Assembly (NCBI GenBank): GCA_021740625.1 | Contig: JAIOZK010000010.1 | Coordinates: 1-64,000, forward strand | Length of the DNA: 64,000 nucleotides | Direction: 5' to 3' | From: Bacteroidales bacterium | GTDB lineage: Bacteria; Bacteroidota; Bacteroidia; Bacteroidales; JAIOZK01 | Shown here: piece by piece, positions 55,201 to 63,976 of the stretch | How the letters are laid out: each line of letters starts with the position of its first letter | Position numbering within the stretch: the first letter of the stretch is position 1 | Program-made: the position numbers and the translations under genes | The notes under the pieces: generated by a model | What the model saw: the letters and a program-made list of their open reading frames with translations, nothing else | Databases searched by the model: none | Told to the model about the DNA's origin: nothing

Positions 55201-55769
55201 TTGTTCTGGATACAGAGGTATACTCTAATACCGGCGGACAGGCTTCCAAAGCAACATCCATTGGCGCGGTTGCCAAGTTTGCAGCTTCCGGCAAGAAGAT
55301 CAGGAAAAAAGACCTGGGCATGATGGCCATGACTTATGGATATGTGTATGTGGCCCAGGTTGCCATGGGTGCCAATCAGAATCAATATCTGAAGGCTGTC
55401 CGCGAAGCGGAAGAATACCCGGGTCCTTCGCTGATCATCGCCTATTCACCCTGTATTAACCACGGATTGCGTGCAGGAATGGGCAAAAGCCAGGAACAGG
55501 AGAAATTTGCCGTTGAGGCAGGCTACTGGCATCTTTACCGGTACAACCCATTGCTGGAAGCAGAAGGAAAGAATCCCTTTACGCTGGATTCAAAGGAACC
55601 CGACTGGACGAAATTCCAGAACTTCCTGAACAGTGAGATACGTTATACTTCCCTTAAGAAAGCTTTCCCGGCCGAAGCAGAAAGACTTGATGCCCTCGCT
55701 GAGGACAATGCAAAGTGGCGCTATAAATCATACCTGCGAATGGCCAGCTTGGATTATTCGGAAAAATAA
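52233..55769 (+). CDS. nifJ: Pyruvate:ferredoxin (flavodoxin) oxidoreductase, single-chain
   Basis: PFOR oxidises pyruvate to acetyl-CoA and CO2, reducing ferredoxin, in the anaerobic cytoplasm. The 1178-residue homodimer-type chain carries all domains: pyruvate-binding N-domain (IYPITPSSTMAEYIDEW), the gamma-type domain (GLGSDGTVGANKNSIKI near residue 430), two 4Fe-4S motifs C-I-Q-C-N-Q-C (near 691) and C-T-G-C-A-S-C (near 746), the proximal-cluster cysteines in GACAGCGE and the TPP site GDGWAYDIGYGGLDHV (near 965) with EVYSNTGGQASKAT. ATG at 52233; TTG at 52227 is less likely. It is monocistronic, with a terminator behind. Confidence 0.98.
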   Translation: MEKKKKFLTCDGNYAASHVAYMFSEVAAIYPITPSSTMAEYIDEWSAYGRKNIFGENVKVTEMQSEGGASGAVHGSLQSGALTSTFTASQGLLLMIPNMYKISGELLPGVFHVSARSLAAQALSIFGDHSDVMSTRHTGFAMLATGSVQEIMDIAGIAHLAAIRSRIPFLHFFDGFRTSHEIQKVEYFENDDLKHLVDWKALQEFRDRALNPEHPVTRGTAQNPDVYFQAREAINRFYDPIPDMVEEYMQEITKLTGREYHPFTFYGAKDAENIVIAMGSITDTIKETIDYLVGQGEKVGLISVHLYRPFSKKYFRKALPETVKRIAVLDRTKEPGANGEPLYLDVMDLFYSEKEQPLIVGGRYGLSSKDTTPAMITAVFDNLKQKEPKNRFTVGIVDDVTFTSLPKKEEISVVPKGTFEGKFYGLGSDGTVGANKNSIKIIGENTDKYCQAYFAYDSKKSGGITTSHLRFGDKPIHSSYLVGKPDFVACHVPSYLDKYDMLKGMKKGGTFLLNSIWDEEETKDKLPESFKKFMAENDIKFYIINATKIAEEIGLGSRTNTIMQSAFFKIANVIPYDLAVDQMKKAIVKTFGKKGEDIVNMNHAAVDEGGNVIKVKVPKEWANLSGKDEKAERDVPDFIKNVVDPINHQKGDDLPVSAFLDREDGTVPAGTTEYEKRGIAVNVPEWVPENCIQCNQCAYVCPHAVIRPFLVDEKEEAKMPEGVELLDTKGKFAPLKFRIQVSPLDCTGCASCVEVCPSKEKALVMKPLATQMGEVENWDFFEKNVTYKDSIVEKDKSVKNSQFAQPLFEFHGACAGCGETPYIKLITQLYGDRMIVANATGCSSIYGGSMPSTPYRGNNTNGHGPAWANSLFEDNAEYGYGIATGINKIRERIARLMTESMQNGLNAKTKEAFQEWIDTREDAKKSVVASGKVLEAIKKEKGDIAKQITDLKQYLVKKSVWVFGGDGWAYDIGYGGLDHVIASGDDINLLVLDTEVYSNTGGQASKATSIGAVAKFAASGKKIRKKDLGMMAMTYGYVYVAQVAMGANQNQYLKAVREAEEYPGPSLIIAYSPCINHGLRAGMGKSQEQEKFAVEAGYWHLYRYNPLLEAEGKNPFTLDSKEPDWTKFQNFLNSEIRYTSLKKAFPAEAERLDALAEDNAKWRYKSYLRMASLDYSEK

Positions 55770-55796
55770 CAATAAACGGAAATATTACATAACTTT

Positions 55797-55824
55797 AAAG
55801 TCCCGCAAAAGACGGGACTTTTTT
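55797..55824 (+). terminator. Rho-independent terminator after nifJ
   Basis: AAAGTCCCG (55797-55805) pairs with CGGGACTTT (55813-55821), loop CAAAAGA, followed by a T run. Confidence 0.93.
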
Positions 55825-55844
55825 ATGCACTTAATCTAATTAAA

Positions 55845-56654
55845 ATGAAGCTTATCAGAATTTCTTTTATTAGCATGGCAGCATTGCTGATATACAGTTG
55901 CTCCATGAAAGTTGATGATTCTTCAGGGAATCTGTCCATAATTTCAGAAAATGAAGCCTTGCTGATGGCCACCCTTTACCAGCAGACCGCAGCCGAAAAA
56001 GAGGCCCTGGCTTACCAGGCCTACAACTGGGCCAGGAAGGTGATACAGAATGATATGAAGCGCATGGGTTTGAGTAAAAAACAGGCTGTGGTGGTGGATA
56101 TTGATGAAACCATAATCGATAACAGTCCTTATGAAGCAAGTTGTATACTTGATGAGATCGCCTACCCCGAGCGATGGGATGAATGGATAGAATCAGCTTC
56201 GGGGAAACCCCTGCCAGGTGCGGTGGATTTTTTGAATTATGCTGCTGAAAACGGATATGATGTATACTACATTACCAATCGCAAGGAAAAATATAGAGCA
56301 GCCACACTTGAGAACCTGCGAAAGTTCAATTTCCCTTTTGCAAAAGATGCCCACTTGCTGATGAGAACAGATGAACGCAGCAAGGTCAACAGGCGGGCAA
56401 AAGTATCGGAAGATCACCGCATCGTCCTTTTAATGGGGGATAATCTTTCTGATTTTGCCGGCATTTTCGATCATAAAACTGTTGAAGAACGACTTGCCCT
56501 TACAGAAAAGAACAAAGACAAGTTTGGTTTTGAATACATCGCATTGCCGAATGCTATGTATGGAGCATGGTTGCAAGCCCTGTACAATTATGAAGATGCA
56601 CTGAGCTTTGAGGAAAAAAGGACATTGATGCTGAAGCATCTCAAGGGATTCTGA
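55845..56654 (+). CDS. 5'-nucleotidase, lipoprotein e(P4) family (HAD class C acid phosphatase)
   Basis: This outer-surface or periplasmic phosphatase probably dephosphorylates nucleotides for nucleoside uptake. The 269-residue protein has lipobox LLIYSC (Cys19), HAD motif I D85-I-D87-E-T89 (VVDIDETIIDNS), the W-D-E-W segment, motif II in YYITNR, a conserved lysine region and motif IV LLMGDNLSDF. It lies between the nifJ terminator and a hairpin shared with sppA, so it is expressed alone. Confidence 0.92.
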   Translation: MKLIRISFISMAALLIYSCSMKVDDSSGNLSIISENEALLMATLYQQTAAEKEALAYQAYNWARKVIQNDMKRMGLSKKQAVVVDIDETIIDNSPYEASCILDEIAYPERWDEWIESASGKPLPGAVDFLNYAAENGYDVYYITNRKEKYRAATLENLRKFNFPFAKDAHLLMRTDERSKVNRRAKVSEDHRIVLLMGDNLSDFAGIFDHKTVEERLALTEKNKDKFGFEYIALPNAMYGAWLQALYNYEDALSFEEKRTLMLKHLKGF

Positions 56655-56714
56655 TAGCAGTTCTCCTTTTTTATCCTGAATATCAAAAAACAAATAGCAA
56701 TAATCTTACGTAAA

Positions 56715-56758
56715 TTTCGGATTCCGGGTTTGGTGCTTGGGCATCGGGAATTCCGAAA
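56715..56758. terminator. Imperfect hairpin between convergent phosphatase and sppA genes
   Basis: TTTCGGATTCC (56715-56725) pairs with GGAATTCCGAAA (56747-56758) with one bulged base, around a GC-containing loop. It can serve both converging genes; the flanking T tracts are short. Confidence 0.55.
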
Positions 56759-56760
56759 CA

Positions 56761-58533
56761 CTAATTAAATTCAATAAGATAAGGCATTCTTGCCTGTATA
56801 CCATTGCTCTCTTTGATCGACTTCAGGTATTGATAATAATCGTAATAACTGCCCAGCTCCTGCTGAATGAGGTTGGCCGAAGGATTCCCGAAAAGGGTAT
56901 TGAAAAATTCCTCGATGGGGTCTTTCAATTCAGGCAATTCTTTAATCCTGTAGTTTGTCAACTCTGATAATTCTGCAGCAGCCTTGATGGAACGTTTCAA
57001 CCCGCCGAATTCATCCACAAGTCCGATCCTTTTGGCATCACTACCACTCCAGACCCGTCCCTGACCTATGCTGTCGACATAGTCGACGGATAGCTTTCTT
57101 CCCGAGGCTACCTTTTGCAGGAAGCTGTTGTATACCTGATCCATTTCCTGTTCGATGATTTGTTCCTGGTAACTGCTAAGGGGCTTACTGATAGAAAGAA
57201 AATCAGCGTTTTCATTGGTCTTGACATTGTCGAAAGTGATGCCCAGTTTGTTGTTAAAGAAATCTTTCAGGTTTGGGAACATGCCATAAGCACCAATGGA
57301 TCCCGTTATGGTAATGGGATCGGCCAGTATCCTGTCGGCTGGTGTTGAGATCCAGTAGCCTCCGGAAGCGGCCAAATCGCCCATACTAACGACAAGTGGC
57401 TTGGTTTCTGCTGCCAACTGAACCTCGCGCCAGATAATATCGGAAGCAAAAGCATCTCCTCCCGGGGAATTTACCCTGAAAACAATGGCTTTTACATTGT
57501 CATCGTTCCTGGCCTGACGCAATGCTTTCGAAACCTTTTCAGCTCCCATCGTCTGTTCATCACCCTGGCCCATGATGATGTTTCCGCTTCCGTAAACCAC
57601 AGCAATCCTGTCGCGTGTATATTCTTTTTCCTTTTTATCCAATTTGACATGGGTGTATTTGCTGATTGAGATTTGTTCTATTTTATTGTCTTCTTCAATA
57701 TTCAATTTTTTCTTTAGTAATGTTGTGATCTCATCTTTGTATTTAAGACCATCAATAAATTTATACTTTAAGGCAGATGCTGAATTTGTTACATCCAGGT
57801 TGTTGGCAATCAGGTTCAGGTCGTAAATATCAATGTTGCGCGATTCTGCAATGGTACCGGAAATTTGTGACCAAACCACTTTGATAAGTTCCTGGATCTG
57901 TTCCCGGTTGGCTTCTGAGAGATTTTCACGTGTAAAGGGCTCGATCGCTCCTTTGTATTTCCCTTCCCGGATCACCTGCATATCGATATCCAGTTTTTCA
58001 AGGGTGCCTTTCAGGAACATTACTTCGGCGTTGAGACCTTTGAACAGGATCATTCCCTCGGGACTCATGTATATTTCATCTGCAACACTTGCCATGTAAT
58101 AAGCCGCCTGATCCAGTACATTACCATAACAAATGATAAATTTGCCCGATTGCTTGAATTCGATCAGGGCATCCCTGATTTCCTCAATGGTCGCCATTCC
58201 GGTAGGAATAACACTCAAATCAAGGTAAATACCCTTGATATTAGGATCTTTTGCAGCCTTTTCAAGATTGTTCAGAATGTCGTTCAAACCGATCATCTCC
58301 AGGGGTTCCATGGTCTGAAAATTAAATTGTTCGAAGGGATTCTTGGGGGTTCGGTCAAAGATCGGGGTATTCAGCTTCATGTGAAGAACCGTATTGGGTT
58401 TGATACTGATTGCTTCTTTTTCGCTGTAAGATGCGATCGACATCACCAGGCCCATCAAAAGAAAAAATACGATCAGGATGGTTAGGATTGTGCCCAGCAT
58501 GGAGGCAAACATGAATTTGAAAAACTGCTTCAT
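56761..58533 (-). CDS. sppA: Signal peptide peptidase SppA, 67-kDa type
   Basis: SppA digests cleaved signal peptides in the membrane. The 590-residue protein has an N-terminal anchor (about residues 8-32), then two tandem S49 peptidase halves. The catalytic Ser is in D-L-A-A-S-G-G-Y-W (near residue 389); the general-base Lys lies in REGKYKGAIEPF (near 194); YGSGNIIMGQGDEQT opens the second half. Length matches the long E. coli-type enzyme. It is divergent from the glucosaminidase gene. Confidence 0.95.
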   Translation of the reverse strand: MKQFFKFMFASMLGTILTILIVFFLLMGLVMSIASYSEKEAISIKPNTVLHMKLNTPIFDRTPKNPFEQFNFQTMEPLEMIGLNDILNNLEKAAKDPNIKGIYLDLSVIPTGMATIEEIRDALIEFKQSGKFIICYGNVLDQAAYYMASVADEIYMSPEGMILFKGLNAEVMFLKGTLEKLDIDMQVIREGKYKGAIEPFTRENLSEANREQIQELIKVVWSQISGTIAESRNIDIYDLNLIANNLDVTNSASALKYKFIDGLKYKDEITTLLKKKLNIEEDNKIEQISISKYTHVKLDKKEKEYTRDRIAVVYGSGNIIMGQGDEQTMGAEKVSKALRQARNDDNVKAIVFRVNSPGGDAFASDIIWREVQLAAETKPLVVSMGDLAASGGYWISTPADRILADPITITGSIGAYGMFPNLKDFFNNKLGITFDNVKTNENADFLSISKPLSSYQEQIIEQEMDQVYNSFLQKVASGRKLSVDYVDSIGQGRVWSGSDAKRIGLVDEFGGLKRSIKAAAELSELTNYRIKELPELKDPIEEFFNTLFGNPSANLIQQELGSYYDYYQYLKSIKESNGIQARMPYLIEFN

Positions 58534-58707
58534 TGTATTTGAATTTTGATTGATTACAATATTAATAAATATTTGGCTCCTAAGTAAGTATAGGAAGTGA
58601 ATTTATTGTTAAAACATAAAATTGAATAACTAACATCATCTTGTGAAAAAATGTTTGAAATATTTGTGGAAAGCAGAGATTAATTATCGATTTTTATTTT
58701 CACTTGA

Positions 58708-59469
58708 ATGTATATTATGATCAGGCGGAAAAATCTGAAGAAGAAGTATTTATTCATTGCACTACTCTTGCTCGTGATTGGAAATGGTGGTTTTATATAT
58801 CCTGGAAACAGCAAGGATGATGTTGAATCTTTGCTTGACCTTGATGAACACATCCCATTGTTTGTATTGAAAGAAACCGAAGGCTATTTTGAGAAATATT
58901 CCATGAATCCATATTATGCCCTTAAGCTGAGAAAGATGATCATACCGGATAAGAATTATGCTATGATCATGCACAAGGGCCTCAGCAGTATTTCGGATAT
59001 GATGTCCTTTCTTTTGCACCATAATCCGGAACTGGATTCGCAGCGGGCCGCAAACATCGCCTCTTACTATTTTAATGAAGCCAGGGACGAAGGTGTTAAT
59101 CATGATGTGGCATTTTCGCAAATGTGTCTTGAAACAGGATTCCTGAGTTTCAGGGGTGTGGTAAGCCCGAATCAAAATAACTTTTGCGGATTGGGTGCTG
59201 TAAACAGCAAAATTAGAGGAGAGCGTTTCGCAAATCCGGAATTGGGTGTCAGAGCACATATTCAACACCTGAAAGCGTATGCCAGCCATGAAAACATCAG
59301 AAAAGAGATCATTGACGAAAGATATGGATTTGTGAAAAGAGGAACTGCCAGGACAGTCCAGGAACTCACTGGTAAATGGGCTTCTGATGAGCTGTATGAT
59401 AAGAAGATCCTGAACCTCATGCAAAGATTGTATGATTTTTCGGCCGGTAAGGAATTCAGCCGCATCTAA
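58708..59469 (+). CDS. Exported glucosaminidase-domain protein (GH73/FlgJ-like)
   Basis: The 253-residue protein has a basic N-terminus and hydrophobic signal (about residues 13-30), a linker and a mannosyl-glycoprotein endo-beta-GlcNAcase/glucosaminidase domain (about 100-245) with N-H-D-V-A-F-S-Q-M-C-L-E-T-G (catalytic-type Glu), NNFCGLGAV, and A-H-I-Q-H-L-K-A-Y-A. It probably cleaves MurNAc-GlcNAc bonds in peptidoglycan during growth or division. A second ATG in frame lies at 58717. folK follows after 42 nt. Confidence 0.87.
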   Translation: MYIMIRRKNLKKKYLFIALLLLVIGNGGFIYPGNSKDDVESLLDLDEHIPLFVLKETEGYFEKYSMNPYYALKLRKMIIPDKNYAMIMHKGLSSISDMMSFLLHHNPELDSQRAANIASYYFNEARDEGVNHDVAFSQMCLETGFLSFRGVVSPNQNNFCGLGAVNSKIRGERFANPELGVRAHIQHLKAYASHENIRKEIIDERYGFVKRGTARTVQELTGKWASDELYDKKILNLMQRLYDFSAGKEFSRI

Positions 59470-59511
59470 TTTTTTAACTGCATATTACTTTCTGAAAAAC
59501 ACGATACATTC

Positions 59512-60000
59512 ATGAGCAATGTTGCTATTTCAATCGGGACGAACCTGGGTAAGCGTGAGCATAACATCAGCACAGCAATTGAAAACTTGCAGTTTTGCTG
59601 CGGAAAAGTGATCAAACAATCGGCCTTATACGAAACAGAACCATGGGGATTCAAAAGCCGGGATCTGTTTCTGAACCAGGTCATTGTTCTAGTAACGGAA
59701 ATGGAACCCAAGACCCTCATGCAGCAACTTTTACAAATTGAAAATTCAATGGGCAGGGAAAGAAGTTCGGGGAGTAATTATTCGTCAAGGCTGATCGACC
59801 TTGACATTTTGTTTTACGATGACAGGATCATCAATACGGAAATGCTGGTGATCCCGCATCCCCGGTTGCATGAGAGGAATTTTATTCTTGTGCCTGCCGC
59901 TGAAATCATTCCAGAATTCCTCCATCCGGTTCTGCGAAAGAGCATTGCACAATTGCAATTGGAGTGTCCTGACAAACAAAAGGTGGTAAAATATTCATAA
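59512..60000 (+). CDS. folK: 6-hydroxymethyl-7,8-dihydropterin pyrophosphokinase
   Basis: HPPK transfers pyrophosphate from ATP to the pterin in folate synthesis. The 162-residue protein has SIGTNLGKREHNI, the S-x-Y-E-T-E-P-W-G motif, FLNQVI, the E-x-x-x-G-R-E-R-x3-NYSSRLIDLDILFYDD catalytic block and IPHPRLHERNFILVPAAEI. It precedes the deoxynucleoside kinase gene by 13 nt, a pairing common in this phylum. Confidence 0.96.
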   Translation: MSNVAISIGTNLGKREHNISTAIENLQFCCGKVIKQSALYETEPWGFKSRDLFLNQVIVLVTEMEPKTLMQQLLQIENSMGRERSSGSNYSSRLIDLDILFYDDRIINTEMLVIPHPRLHERNFILVPAAEIIPEFLHPVLRKSIAQLQLECPDKQKVVKYS

Positions 60001-60013
60001 TTTCGCAAGAGCA

Positions 60014-60646
60014 ATGCAATATGATTATTTAGCCATAGAAGGAACCATCGGGGCCGGGAAAACTTCCCTGTCTTCCATGATTGCAGAGGAATTTGGCGGA
60101 AGGCTTATCCTTGAGCAATTCGAGGAAAATTCTTTTTTGCCCAAGTTTTATAAAAATCCTGATAAGTATGCTTTCCCATTGGAGATGTCATTCATGGCTT
60201 CCCGTTTTCAGCAATTAAAAGATGAACTTGCAAAGCAGGAACTTTTCAGCAGCTTTACCATTTCAGATTACTTCCTTGACAAATCTCTCATTTTTGCCAG
60301 GCAAACTCTGAAGGCCGACGAGTATGCCCTGTTTTCCAGGTTTTTTGGATTCATCAACAGTGGTTTAAAAAAACCCGACGTCATTTTTTACCTATACCTG
60401 GAGGTGGATGCCTTGCTTGAAAACATCAGGAAACGCGGCCGGGAATACGAAAGTGATATCCAATTCGATTATCTTCAAAAAATACAACAGGGTTATTTCG
60501 AATATTTCCGTCAGCATCCGGATCTCCGGGTAGTAATTCTTGATACGAATGATATCGATTTTGTGAACAGGCAGGCAGATTATGAGAAAGTAAAATCCTT
60601 GCTGGAACTGGAGTTCCCGATAGGCATCAATCGATTAAGCTTATGA
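60014..60646 (+). CDS. Deoxynucleoside kinase
   Basis: This cytoplasmic kinase phosphorylates deoxynucleosides for salvage. The 210-residue protein has the P-loop EGTIGAGKTSL (near residues 8-18), the substrate-site E-Q-F-E-E-N, the DRS-equivalent segment I-S-D-Y-F-L-D-K-S-L-I-F-A and the lid R-K-R-G-R-E-Y-E. Base specificity (dA/dG or dC) cannot be told. Confidence 0.92.
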   Translation: MQYDYLAIEGTIGAGKTSLSSMIAEEFGGRLILEQFEENSFLPKFYKNPDKYAFPLEMSFMASRFQQLKDELAKQELFSSFTISDYFLDKSLIFARQTLKADEYALFSRFFGFINSGLKKPDVIFYLYLEVDALLENIRKRGREYESDIQFDYLQKIQQGYFEYFRQHPDLRVVILDTNDIDFVNRQADYEKVKSLLELEFPIGINRLSL

Positions 60647-60647
60647 T

Positions 60648-60683
60648 AAAAAACCCCGGCAGCCTAAACTGACGGGGTTTTTT
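60648..60683. terminator. Bidirectional terminator between dNK and the OmpA/TPR gene
   Basis: AAAAAACCCCG (60648-60658) pairs perfectly with CGGGGTTTTTT (60673-60683) around a 14-nt loop. A and T runs on both sides suit termination of both converging genes. Confidence 0.93.
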
Positions 60684-60703
60684 CATTGAGTTAGAAAAAA
60701 GTC

Positions 60704-63187
60704 TTACTGAACAAGCGCCTGAAAGTCTGGGGCATCGAAATATTCGATGAATTCCCTGTCATGTTTTGCCTGTGCTTTATAAGCGTCATTTTCCTTGATG
60801 GCTTTTGTTAGGTATTCATACATCATAGAGCTGTTATCTGTTTTTGCTCCGATGATGGCCAGCAAGTAATAAGCTTCGCCTACATTTTCTTTGGCACACT
60901 TCAGTGTATTTTCTGCTTTGCTGTAGTCGTCGGCAACCAATTGTGCGAGACCAGTGTTATAGTCACAGTCTTTACCACCCATTAATTTCATGGCTTTGTC
61001 ATAGTCGCCCTTATGAATAGCAATCAGTCCGAGGTTATAATTAGCATTTTCACCCAGGCTTTCTGCTTTCTTGAACATTTCCTCAGCATCTTCATAGTCT
61101 CCGGCATGCAGCGCAATAACACCCATGTTGTTGTAAATCTTGCCATTGTTGGGGGCAAGTTCCATTGCATCTTCCAGGAGGCCTGCAGCTTTTTCCACAT
61201 TTCCGTGCTCGAGGGCTATAACAGCATAATTGTTATAGGCTTTCCAGTCATCCGGGTAAATTTCAATTACAGATTCGTAAATATCGATCTGTGTCCCATC
61301 GTCTTCTGTTAAAGTAGCAGCATAAAGCAGTTCTTCGATTTTAAGTGAATCGGGATATGTTGTAGAGAGCTCGGCAATGTTTTCATCCGTTCTCTTGGGT
61401 TCATAGCAATTCACTGTCATTTCAGCACGACGCAGTGGTTTCAGGATATCATCTTCCAGTTCGGGATAAATCAGTATCATATTCCTGATTTCCTGTTCTT
61501 TTTTACTCTGCGAACCGGCTGACCTGATCACGTTCAGGATCACATTCTTGTCTTTCATGTCTGAACTTTCAACCGCATTCATGAAACCTGCCCAGTCGGG
61601 ACCGTGATGTTTGATCATGAAGCTAATCTGTTCTTCGGGATTTTTGTAATCAACCGTGGCATCTTTCTTCCATGAAATCCTTTTAAACTTACCGGTCATG
61701 TAGTTGTATGCTGTTTTTGCACGGTTTTCTGAAAGGTTTTCATTAAATGTTTCTTCGCCTTCGGGAGATGCCCAGCCGTCAATCTCTACATTCTTGATGT
61801 CCCATCCTCTTTCGACGAAATTCCACATGTTTTCGAGTTTGTCGAGTGTGGCTTCTTTCTTATTGAGTGGGAGCCTCCAGTTAAGATTATAAAGATTCAC
61901 CCTGAAATAAATTTTTGACATTTCAGAGATGATGGTTTCTTTTTTGTAACCGTGATGACCAGCTATCAAGGCTGCTTCTCCTGGATAAATTCTTTCGGAA
62001 GTATAGATTACACCATCGGCAAGTTTTCTTTCGCCCAGTTCAACAAATTTTTCGTTGATGGTGATGGCATCCTTGCTCTCGTGAATGGTTTCTTTCACAA
62101 TGTAAGCCACCGGATCAACAACCAGTTCGGAAGCGTTCATGCCTTGTTCGTAAGGAAATTTGTCGGTGTATGTGAATGTGCCACCAGTTTTGCTGTTGAT
62201 AACTGTGCCTTCGCCAACAACATCTTCTCCTTTGAGGGTCATTGGTTTCAGCACATATTCACCACCGTCCTCATATTTCAACACTGGCTGGAAGAGCATG
62301 GCTGCTTTGCTGTTGAAATATTTGGGGGGAAAGGTACCCTCGATAGTAACTTCAACCATTTCACCTTTTTCAACAAGTACTTCGGGTGTGGTTTTCAGGG
62401 TAATCTGGTCAAAGTCTTTCTGCATTTTATTCAAGCTTGCACCTGCACCGATTTTGTAAGTAACACCAATTCCGGTATAGCTAAACATATCCTGTTTTAT
62501 AGCTTCGGCTCCGGCAACGTGACCATCCACAATGTCGGAATCAGCAAACTTAAATGTATAATCGAGATTGAGATCCCATTTTTCGGCTATGGCATAGCTG
62601 AAACCAATGCCAACGGGTAAAATTGCCACAACCCTTCTGTCAGCCAGTCCGTTTCCAACAGCATTATCCGGGGGAGAACTGTCTTCGTAACCAAGGGTGA
62701 ACAATGGAGCACCTGTTTTATGGTTGTAAATGTTTGACTTGTATTGGATTTGTCCGTAACCAATGGATCCCCAAATGTTGAATTTTCTGTCTTTGTAACC
62801 AGCAAAAAGGTTGCTGAAATTAATGGGTGCACGGAATGCAAACTCAAAATAATCTCCCTTGTAAGTCAGGTTCAGGTCCGGTTCCTGTGCTTCAAGGAAT
62901 CCTCTGTTGAAATATCCTCCAAAACCGACAACTGGTGTAAATTGTCTTCCAAAACCGATCTGACCGGCAGGTTGTATCATCTCAAAGTCTGGGGCCATTT
63001 TGTAGCGATTCAGGTCGCTGTGATCAAAGGAGGCTCCGAAAGAGGCTTTCAGATACCAGTAAGGTGAAAAGGAACTGGATTTGGTGCTTTCGGCTTCGCC
63101 TTCTTCCTGTCCATAAAATGTAAAGGGCAATGCTGCCAGGACGGCAATGGCGAAGCACTTCAAAATTAGTTGATAAGCTTTTCTCAT
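60704..63187 (-). CDS. Outer-membrane beta-barrel protein with OmpA-like and TPR domains
   Basis: The 827-residue protein has a signal peptide (cleavage near TFYGQ), an N-terminal outer-membrane beta-barrel (about 40-260, alternating strands such as WDLNLDYTFKFA and SYTGIGVTYKIG), a middle beta region (about 270-450), an OmpA-like region with V-E-I-D-G-W-A-S-P-E-G-x-E-x-x-N-x-x-L-S-E-N-R-A-K-T-A (near 475-500, the peptidoglycan-binding signature) and C-terminal TPRs (about 640-800, DWKAYNNYAVIALEHGNVEKAAGLL and KIYNNMGVIALHAGDYEDAEEMF). It should link the outer membrane to peptidoglycan and offer a protein-docking surface. Strong consensus promoter upstream, so likely abundant. Confidence 0.85.
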   Translation of the reverse strand: MRKAYQLILKCFAIAVLAALPFTFYGQEEGEAESTKSSSFSPYWYLKASFGASFDHSDLNRYKMAPDFEMIQPAGQIGFGRQFTPVVGFGGYFNRGFLEAQEPDLNLTYKGDYFEFAFRAPINFSNLFAGYKDRKFNIWGSIGYGQIQYKSNIYNHKTGAPLFTLGYEDSSPPDNAVGNGLADRRVVAILPVGIGFSYAIAEKWDLNLDYTFKFADSDIVDGHVAGAEAIKQDMFSYTGIGVTYKIGAGASLNKMQKDFDQITLKTTPEVLVEKGEMVEVTIEGTFPPKYFNSKAAMLFQPVLKYEDGGEYVLKPMTLKGEDVVGEGTVINSKTGGTFTYTDKFPYEQGMNASELVVDPVAYIVKETIHESKDAITINEKFVELGERKLADGVIYTSERIYPGEAALIAGHHGYKKETIISEMSKIYFRVNLYNLNWRLPLNKKEATLDKLENMWNFVERGWDIKNVEIDGWASPEGEETFNENLSENRAKTAYNYMTGKFKRISWKKDATVDYKNPEEQISFMIKHHGPDWAGFMNAVESSDMKDKNVILNVIRSAGSQSKKEQEIRNMILIYPELEDDILKPLRRAEMTVNCYEPKRTDENIAELSTTYPDSLKIEELLYAATLTEDDGTQIDIYESVIEIYPDDWKAYNNYAVIALEHGNVEKAAGLLEDAMELAPNNGKIYNNMGVIALHAGDYEDAEEMFKKAESLGENANYNLGLIAIHKGDYDKAMKLMGGKDCDYNTGLAQLVADDYSKAENTLKCAKENVGEAYYLLAIIGAKTDNSSMMYEYLTKAIKENDAYKAQAKHDREFIEYFDAPDFQALVQ

Positions 63188-63228
63188 AACTCAATGTATT
63201 ATTGTTAATAAAAAATTTCTAAGAAACA

Positions 63229-63259
63229 CAAAAATATACCTAAATATCAATAAATCAAA
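63229..63259 (-). promoter_or_regulatory. Consensus promoter of the OmpA/TPR gene
   Basis: On the minus strand TTTG (63259-63256), a 19-bp spacer and TATTTTTG (63236-63229) match both halves of the Bacteroidetes consensus exactly. Start would be near 63222, giving a leader of about 35 nt. Confidence 0.78.
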
Positions 63260-63442
63260 ATAACCTAACATAAAATTAACAAATATTGCTTTGATTTAGC
63301 CTGTATATTTGCAAATTTTTCGATTTTTAATATTTAATGCGTTAACATTTTATTAATTTGAGATTACTTTTTAGTGATTTATTGCTTGATTTTTAAATAG
63401 ATTTTTAAAACTGCCCTCTTATACGGTATTGTTTCATATTGG

Positions 63443-63976
63443 TTACCTGTTTGATGTTTTCAGGAAATAATCCCATAAAACAATACCTGCTGACACCGAT
63501 ATGTTGAATGAATGTTTGGTACCGAATTGCGGTATTTCGATGCAGTCATCGGATAAATTGACAACTTCCTGGTCAACACCTTTTACTTCATGTCCGAAAA
63601 TAAAAGCGATTTTTTGATTGTGGGATATTTCAAATTCCTGCAGCATTACTGCTTTATCGGCCTGTTCAATTGAAATAATTTTGTAACCTGATTCTCTCAG
63701 CGAATTAATTGCTTCAGAAGTTTTGTTAAAATATTTCCAGTAGACAGATTCTGTTGCTCCAAGAGCGGTTTTTTGAATATCCTTGTGGGGGGGTGTTGTG
63801 CTGATACCACATAAATAAATACCTGCTACCCTGAATGCATCGGCTGTTCTGAACACAGAGCCGATATTGTTCAGGCTCCGGATATTGTCCAGAACAATAA
63901 CCACCGGTATTTTGTCCGCATTCCTGAATTCTTCTGGAGTCAGTCGTTTGAGTTCTTCATTTTTCAGCTTTCTCAT
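63443..63976 (-). CDS. TrmH/SpoU-family RNA 2'-O-methyltransferase
   Basis: The 177-residue protein is a compact SPOUT methyltransferase without an extra RNA-binding domain. All three motifs are visible: N-I-R-S-L-N-N-I-G-S-V-F-R-T-A-D (motif 1), I-A-F-I-F-G-H-E-V-K-G-V (motif 2, knot) and I-E-I-P-Q-F-G-T-K-H-S-F-N-I-S-V-S-A-G (motif 3). It methylates a ribose in tRNA or rRNA; the exact target is not readable. ATG 63976 is 24 nt from the window end. Confidence 0.93.
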   Translation of the reverse strand: MRKLKNEELKRLTPEEFRNADKIPVVIVLDNIRSLNNIGSVFRTADAFRVAGIYLCGISTTPPHKDIQKTALGATESVYWKYFNKTSEAINSLRESGYKIISIEQADKAVMLQEFEISHNQKIAFIFGHEVKGVDQEVVNLSDDCIEIPQFGTKHSFNISVSAGIVLWDYFLKTSNR

